Below, one piece after another: positions 59,921 to 64,000 of a stretch of 64,000 bases of DNA. Within the stretch, counting starts at the first letter, position 1. Each line of letters opens with the position of its first letter. The notes beneath the pieces are model-generated. The model worked only from the letters and a program-made list of their open reading frames with translations, was not told where the DNA came from and did not search any database. Source of the stretch: CAVXDY01 sp963760715. GTDB lineage: Bacteria; Actinomycetota; Thermoleophilia; Miltoncostaeales; Miltoncostaeaceae. A program made the position numbers and the translations under genes. The stretch lies in contig CAVXDY010000007.1 of the NCBI GenBank assembly GCA_963760715.1, forward strand, positions 892,565 through 956,564. The letters are read 5' to 3'.

Positions 59921-60271
59921 ACGCTCTACAGCCGCTCACCCGAGCCGTCCAGATCGCAGGTTCCCCGCTTGATCGAGGCGCCGGATTGTGAAGCAGTTCG
60001 TCGAAACGACCGAAGTGACAAGTTCGTCGGGAGTCGCCGTGAGGCTGGAGGGGGAATGGGCCGCGGCCGTCATCCAGCACGACCTCGCCCTGCGGCCACA
60101 GGCTCCTCGCCCAGCTCGCCCACCGCCCGCGCTGGATGGCGGGCATCGCGCTGACGCTTGGCTCTGGCCGCTGCCGGCGGTGGCGTTGCCGCTGGCCCGC
60201 TGACCTCGTGCGCCCGGCGTGGCCGCCGACCTCGTGGGTCGCCAGGACCCGCCATCGAGTCTCGATGACTC
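59921..60271. other. Intergenic stretch with no clear gene
   Basis: About 350 bases between the tRNA terminator and the DDN-like gene. A plus frame starting GTG 59988 encodes KQFVETTEVTSSSGVAVRLEGEWAAAV but then loses protein-like character, so it may be a remnant. No integrase is visible. Confidence 0.4.
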
Positions 60272-60811
60272 CTACGGGTGTCCGGAGTCGATTCCGGGCG
60301 CCCGCCCGGCGACCTGCGTCGGCGGCTCGAGCTGATCGACCCGTCGGAGCCGGACGCACTGGTCGACCCTGAACCGCGCGTGAGTGCGCCGGTCCTTCAC
60401 CGGGAAGTGATCGACCATCAGGGCCATCGGCACGACCTCCGGCCGATCGACCCGGTGGGTGGTGCCCTCGTCGATGATGGTGGCGGAGCCGCTCGCCAGC
60501 ACGTTCTTCACCCAGTTCGACGTCGTTCCGTATGGGAGCGCGATGACGAAGCCGTCGCCGGTCGGCTCCGCCACCACCGGCGTCTGGTAGGCGCGGCCGG
60601 TCCTCCGGCCGACGTGGCCGATCACCGATGCGTACGCGCCGGGCGTCCCGGCGGTCGCCAACATGCGCGGGTTCACGACGGCCCGGTTGAAACGGCGGAC
60701 GGTCCGCAACACGGTCGGGGACTTCCTCCGCATCCCGGCGACGAAGACGATGCCCACGGCCGCAAGAGCGACGATCAACCCACCGAGGATCACACCGATG
60801 AGGCTCAACAC
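60272..60811 (-). CDS. DDN-like deazaflavin (F420)-dependent oxidoreductase
   Basis: 179 residues. An N-terminal membrane anchor (LSLIGVILGGLIVALAAVGIVFVAG) is followed by a split beta-barrel domain with RRFNRAVVNPRMLATAG, SVIGHVGRRTGRAYQTPVVA, FVIALPYGTTSNWVKNVLASGSATI and RVDRPEVVP, matching DUF385/Ddn nitroreductases. Ddn uses F420H2 to reduce nitroimidazoles and quinones. GTG 60811 has GGAGGAGG upstream. It lies between the two tRNA-Gly 3'-half copies. Confidence 0.85.
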   Translation of the reverse strand: MLSLIGVILGGLIVALAAVGIVFVAGMRRKSPTVLRTVRRFNRAVVNPRMLATAGTPGAYASVIGHVGRRTGRAYQTPVVAEPTGDGFVIALPYGTTSNWVKNVLASGSATIIDEGTTHRVDRPEVVPMALMVDHFPVKDRRTHARFRVDQCVRLRRVDQLEPPTQVAGRAPGIDSGHP

Positions 60812-61250
60812 GGCGACCTCCTCCGATCCACGCGATGCGTCCGTCCGTGGTATTGCTGCACCGAGGGTCCGCGTCGGCACGGCGCCCCCTCGCGTCAGCA
60901 GCCTCCCGCAGGTCGAGGACCCCGGCATCGGGGTCCCGCGCATCCGGGCTTCGGACTTGTACCCAGTTGTGGCGCGACCAAGCCGCCGCCTCATCCGGCG
61001 ACTCGAGACCGGGCTGTCGGGCGCCGACCTGCGCGCCGGAACGCTCACCGCCGCCGACCTGAGCTGAGGGCGAGGATGACCCGCGGCAGGTCGCCGCTGC
61101 CAGGCAGGATTCGACGGATTGGCGAACCCCCAGACCGCTTCCCAGGCCCTTCGCGGGCACGTTTGGGCTCTGGCCTTTCGGCACGCGCGTGCCAGGGGGG
61201 ATACTCAACGAGCACTGAGGTGCCCGTCGCGGAGACGAGGGGGATGGACG
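60812..61250. other. Intergenic stretch with no recognised gene
   Basis: About 440 bases between the divergent DDN-like and LiaF-like genes. Several frames are open but are low-complexity Arg/Pro-rich or antisense. It presumably holds both promoters; no repeat or RNA was recognised. Confidence 0.4.
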
Positions 61251-61577
61251 ATGAACGTCGCGTTGTTCGGGGGCTTCGCAAAGGCGCCGTTCGCGCCGGG
61301 ATGGAGGCGCGAGACGGCGCTCGCGCTGCTGGGCGGCGGCGACCTGGATCTCGGCTCCGTGACGCCCGCCGCCGACGCGCGGCTCACGGCGATCGCGCTC
61401 TTCGGAGGCATCGACGTCCGTGTGCCCGCGGGCGCGCGGATCGCGATGAGCGGCCTCAGCCTGTTCGGGGGCCGTGAGGTCAAGGTGCCGCCGGGGGACG
61501 GGCCGACGATCAGAGTTCGCGCCTTCGCCATCTTCGGTGGCGTGGCCATCCGACCCTCGGAGGCATCGTCCGGCTGA
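61251..61577 (+). CDS. LiaF C-terminal-like / cell-wall-response domain protein
   Basis: 108 residues. NVALFGGFAKAPFAPGWRRETALALLGGGDLDLGSVTPAADARLTAIALFGGIDVRVPAGARI and GLSLFGGREVKVPPGDGPTIRVRAFAIFGGVAIRP are repeats of the LiaF C-terminal beta-helix (GxxxxxLxxAxxFGG). LiaF inhibits cell-envelope stress two-component systems. This protein has only the domain, without the usual membrane helices. ATG 61251 has GAGGGGG upstream. It lies in the tRNA-flanked segment. Confidence 0.75.
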   Translation: MNVALFGGFAKAPFAPGWRRETALALLGGGDLDLGSVTPAADARLTAIALFGGIDVRVPAGARIAMSGLSLFGGREVKVPPGDGPTIRVRAFAIFGGVAIRPSEASSG

Positions 61578-61676
61578 GCCGACTGGCGCGGATCGGCCCC
61601 TGACTGGTCTACTACAGGCGCGGCGGAAACCGGCGTGGTGCGGCTTCACGACGATTCGCTTGCGGCGCCCCTTCCC

Positions 61677-61722
61677 GCTTCCCAAGCCGAAGGTCGCGTG
61701 CTCGACCCCCGGTCGTCCGCTT
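61677..61722 (+). repeat. Partial copy of tRNA-Gly 3' half (att-like)
   Basis: Aligned with the tRNA-Gly 3' half from 59844 to 59888, 40 of 46 positions agree (five substitutions, one inserted G). It includes the anticodon loop, T arm and the 3' acceptor strand up to CGCTT, but no 5' half is seen. Tyrosine integrases typically leave such duplicates of a tRNA 3' end. Confidence 0.8.
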
Positions 61723-61746
61723 CAAACACCAACCCCCGGAATCGCC

Positions 61747-61950
61747 GTGCCTGTCCACCTCACCCCCGACGAGCTCGCCGGCCTGTTCGGCGTCGAGGCT
61801 CACGTGATCACGAACGCCGCCCTCGAGGTGGACGTTCCGGTCTACAACGGGCGCATCGACAGCGTCCTGTTCTGCGAAGCGCTCATCGCCGCCGACCACC
61901 ACCTCGCCGATCGCGCCCGCGAGGTTCTCCAGGCGCAGGGCGAGGGCTGA
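61747..61950 (+). CDS. Small protein with possible HTH, next to the tRNA remnant
   Basis: 67 residues from GTG 61747. HLTPDELAGLFGVEAHVITNAALEVDVPVYNGRIDSVLFCEALIAADHHLADRAREVL resembles a small helix-turn-helix such as those of excisionase-like proteins (LTxxELAxLxGVxxxxV...G-R-I), but without a recognisable wing. The close position (24 nt after the tRNA remnant) suggests a mobile-element relic. Function uncertain. Confidence 0.45.
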   Translation: MPVHLTPDELAGLFGVEAHVITNAALEVDVPVYNGRIDSVLFCEALIAADHHLADRAREVLQAQGEG

Positions 61951-62163
61951 CGCCCGAGAACGCCGCGCGGACGGCGGTCTCGCGCTCCAAAACCGAGGTC
62001 TCGGAGAAAGCGCCTACCCGGACTCGATGGGGGGAGGCGTTTGACGCGCGCGGATGTTTCCGGCGATGGTCGCGACGACCGACAAGCGGGGGAAGGGGGC
62101 ACATGCCTGAGGATTCGACCGGCCGGGGTTCCGCGTGACGGCGGGGCCTCAGACGGCCTAGTA

Positions 62164-62460
62164 GTGGGCGACATCTACGGATCCACGCTCTGGTACCACG
62201 AGAGGCCCGAGCCGGAGGAGCAGTTCGAAGGCCTGCTCATCGAGGCCCCGCAGGCGACCGATGCGGGAGAGCGGCGGACACTCGGCTTCGTGCTCGCGAC
62301 CTACGGGGGGAGGTACCCCGTCTACGCCGCCGGCCGCGAGGAGAAGCTCACCCGCCTCGCCGGCTGGCGACTCCGCGTCCGAGGCAAGCGCGTTGACCTC
62401 CGCGAGGAGGGTTTCGGCGAGGAACTCTGGATCGGCACCGTGGAGGACGCCTCGCTGTAA
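62164..62460 (+). CDS. Hypothetical beta-rich protein
   Basis: 98 residues if GTG 62164 is the start (the frame is open from 62041). GDIYGSTLWYHERPEPEEQFEGLLIEAPQ, RTLGFVLATYGGRYPVYAAGREEKLTRLAGWRLRVRGKRVDLREEGFGEELWIGTVED has alternating strands and resembles an OB-like barrel. I recognise no family. It ends nine nt before the convergent Fic gene. Confidence 0.5.
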   Translation: MGDIYGSTLWYHERPEPEEQFEGLLIEAPQATDAGERRTLGFVLATYGGRYPVYAAGREEKLTRLAGWRLRVRGKRVDLREEGFGEELWIGTVEDASL

Positions 62461-62469
62461 TGGGCCTGA

Positions 62470-63738
62470 CTACGAGGCGCTGGCCGGAGGCGAGGTCGGA
62501 AGAGTCCGGGCTTGGCGGGTCACCGCGGAGGCCTCGATCGTGTTGACCAGCTCGAAGAGGCCGACCGATTCCCAACGTCTGAGGCGCCCCCTTCCGGTCA
62601 CCTCTCGCAGGACCCCGGCGTCCTCCAGGCGGGAGATCGCGCGACGGGTCGCCTCGCGCGAGGCCCCGGTCAGCTCCGTCGCCGTCCCGATGTCGAGGAC
62701 CGGCCTCGCGGGAAGGCTTGCGATGAGCGTCGAGGCCGCGGAGTCGCCTCTCGGCTCTCCCGCGCTGGCGCGCCAGTCACGCTGAAGCTTCGAAATCGAG
62801 TAGGCGAGGTCCTGGGCGATCCCGTTCGCCTGGTGCACCACCTCCAGGAAGAAGGCCAGCCACCACCGGTGATCGCCTGATCGGAAGCGCGTGAGGCCCT
62901 CGACGTACGTGTCGCCGCGCGCCGCGAGCACGAGCGAGACCGGCGGGAAGACCGGAGGCGAGTCGTCGCGCCGATCGGTCAGCCCCCGCCGACGGAGGAT
63001 CACCTGGATGAGGGCTCGCCCGACGCGCCCGTTTCCGTCGGCAAACGGGTGGATGGTCTCGAACTGGACGTGGGCGATGGCCGCCTGGATAAGGGTGGGC
63101 AGATCGTCGCGCTCGCAGAACCGGCAGAGATCCTCCAGAAGGCGAGCGAGCTCCTCTGGCGGCGGCGGGATGAAGGCCGCTCCGCGTGGGTTGGGATGCC
63201 GGCCACCGATCCAATTCTGGGTCTCGCGCACTCGCCCGGCGATGGGCGCCTCGCGACTGTTCGCGAGCAGTGCGCGGTGGATCTCGCGGATCGTCGCCAC
63301 CGTGATCGGCTGATGCGCCAGGTCGAGAGCCTCGCGGAGGGCGTCGAGGTTCCCGAGAACCGACTGGGCGAGCGGATCGTCGGTCCCGACCGCGGCTTCG
63401 GCGAGCGCCAGTCGATGGTGGCTCACCACGAGGCCCTCGATGCGCGACGAGGCGATCGCCTCGCTGCGAAGAAGGGGCCAGAGAAGAGCGCCCAGGAGAG
63501 GGGCGTGCCCGCCGAGGTCGCGCACCTCGAGCTCGACCGTTGCCACGTCCGCCGCGACCGACGCCGGAAGGTCGGGATCCCAGTCGGCGATCTCGCCGGG
63601 GACATAAGCCTCGTAGTCGAAACCGACGCGGTTGGCTTTCCCGCCCGGCGCACCGGGGTCGGCCGGCCAGCGCCGGGTGATGGATGTCGAGACCGGGTCG
63701 ATGTTGAGTCCTCCGCTGCAAGGTTGCCCTACCGCCAC
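62470..63738 (-). CDS. Fic family AMPylator, class II
   Basis: 422 residues. The N-terminal inhibitory helix has SSRIEGL (S/T-x-x-x-E-G). The Fic core follows, with WIGGRHPNPRGAAFIPPPPEELARLLEDL (the flap) and the catalytic HPFADGNGRVGRALIQVIL (H-x-F-x-D-G-N-G-R-x-x-R). A C-terminal winged helix follows (LDIGTATELTGASREATRRAISRLEDAGVLREVTGRGRLRRWE). Such proteins AMPylate targets and are held inactive by their own helix. The start GTG 63738 lies inside an inverted repeat. Neighbours are hypothetical, so it is probably self-contained. Confidence 0.93.
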   Translation of the reverse strand: MAVGQPCSGGLNIDPVSTSITRRWPADPGAPGGKANRVGFDYEAYVPGEIADWDPDLPASVAADVATVELEVRDLGGHAPLLGALLWPLLRSEAIASSRIEGLVVSHHRLALAEAAVGTDDPLAQSVLGNLDALREALDLAHQPITVATIREIHRALLANSREAPIAGRVRETQNWIGGRHPNPRGAAFIPPPPEELARLLEDLCRFCERDDLPTLIQAAIAHVQFETIHPFADGNGRVGRALIQVILRRRGLTDRRDDSPPVFPPVSLVLAARGDTYVEGLTRFRSGDHRWWLAFFLEVVHQANGIAQDLAYSISKLQRDWRASAGEPRGDSAASTLIASLPARPVLDIGTATELTGASREATRRAISRLEDAGVLREVTGRGRLRRWESVGLFELVNTIEASAVTRQARTLPTSPPASAS

Positions 63739-63752
63739 TCATAAGCAACCTT
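63720..63752. promoter_or_regulatory. Inverted repeat at the fic start
   Basis: AAGGTTGC (63720-63727) and GCAACCTT (63745-63752) form a perfect 8-bp inverted repeat with a 17-nt spacer that contains the GTG start. Sequence from about 63739 to 63775 is AT-rich compared with the window, consistent with a promoter. The Fic winged helix could bind here (inference). Confidence 0.5.
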
Positions 63753-64000
63753 AGACAAATAACATTGCCTTGCGAGCCCTGGCTCGCCGTGCTCAGGAGC
63801 CCGAGATTCAGCCACCTGGAGATCCGGCTTCAGCCGTCGAGGCTCTCATCGTCGCGCTGGATCAGCTCCTCTGACCGGCTGCGTCCTCGGGGCCGTTTCG
63901 TCCCAGAGGTGGAGCGGTAGGAGGGAGGGGCAGAGGTCGAGCGCGTAAGGGGCTTCCCATGCGGCTTCCGACCGAGACAACCTGGACCATCGGCCGGTCG
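63753..64000. other. Terminal stretch without a recognised gene
   Basis: About 250 bases to the end of the window. The first 30 are AT-rich and probably carry the fic promoter. I see no complete gene, RNA or repeat; a gene may begin beyond the edge. Confidence 0.4.

Noticed and set aside
59988..60203. Plus-strand frame starting KQFVETTEVTSSSG
   Set aside because: The first 30 residues look protein-like but the rest is low-complexity; no ribosome site. Kept only as a possible remnant.
59826..61685. Long minus-strand open frame ending TTGLEPATYGLGSRRSTN
   Set aside because: This peptide is the well-known spurious translation of an antisense tRNA gene; the rest is Arg-rich and antisense to the LiaF-like gene and in a different frame from the DDN-like gene.

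Overview
The window is very GC-rich DNA with G/C-biased third codon positions, many GTG starts and extensive 1-10 nt gene overlaps. It has actinobacterial hallmarks: two CGAAC-N4-GTTCG LexA boxes, the uvrC-rapZ-yvcK-gap-pgk-tpi neighbourhood, an F420-type DDN-like reductase and an Rv2578c-type radical SAM protein. I infer an Actinomycetota chromosome, possibly of a deep lineage such as Thermoleophilia; the taxonomy is inference only. Three conserved genes each carry one single-base frameshift, which looks like residual consensus error, so the source may be an uncultured or long-read assembly.

Layout. 0-8 kb: tandem ABM/Dabb-like protein, universal stress protein, Amt ammonium transporter, a cNMP-binding/thioredoxin-reductase-like fusion without its CxxC, and a large secreted DMFase-beta-like/LamG protein. 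8-16 kb: a Phd/RelE toxin-antitoxin pair, two SDRs, NTF2-like, ornithine cyclodeaminase-like, GNAT, nitronate monooxygenase and nitroreductase genes. 16-26 kb: SOS-boxed dinB, acuC, a frameshifted beta-propeller protein, a MobA-like nucleotidyltransferase, a coupled three-gene membrane/secreted operon, an RTX-repeat protein and an MGH-type glycosidase. 26-31 kb: a FtsX/MacB-type ABC exporter divergent from a NarL-type two-component system. 31-37 kb: thrS, then a coupled TadE-TadE-(TadG/VanY/SLT) cassette and an orphan RHH protein. 37-47 kb: uvrC-rapZ-yvcK, a DUF1097-like membrane protein where whiA is often found, then gapA-pgk-tpiA-gpmI. 47-57 kb: vapBC, a flippase-like membrane protein, an SOS-boxed radical SAM gene with a small RHH partner, a flavoprotein, a metallophosphoesterase/degenerate cysteine desulfurase/TusA operon, an M48 protease, rlmH and argS. 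57-64 kb: a subtilase, tRNA-Gly(CCC), a 3'-half copy of that tRNA 1.8 kb downstream (att-like scar), a DDN-like reductase, a LiaF-C-like protein, orphan small genes and a class II Fic protein with an inverted repeat around its start.

Main points for a second look. (1) The cysteine-desulfurase homologue keeps its Cys loop, PLP-stacking His and Asp but has Ser in place of the Schiff-base Lys; it is translationally coupled to TusA and a phosphoesterase. (2) Two TadE-like pseudopilins are coupled to a single protein joining a TadG-like anchor, a VanY-type peptidase and an SLT transglycosylase. (3) Two identical 14-bp LexA boxes define a small SOS regulon. (4) A tRNA-Gly 3'-half duplication marks a probable past integration. 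(5) Several genes have a -10-like hexamer 6-10 nt before the start and no Shine-Dalgarno, suggesting leaderless mRNAs.
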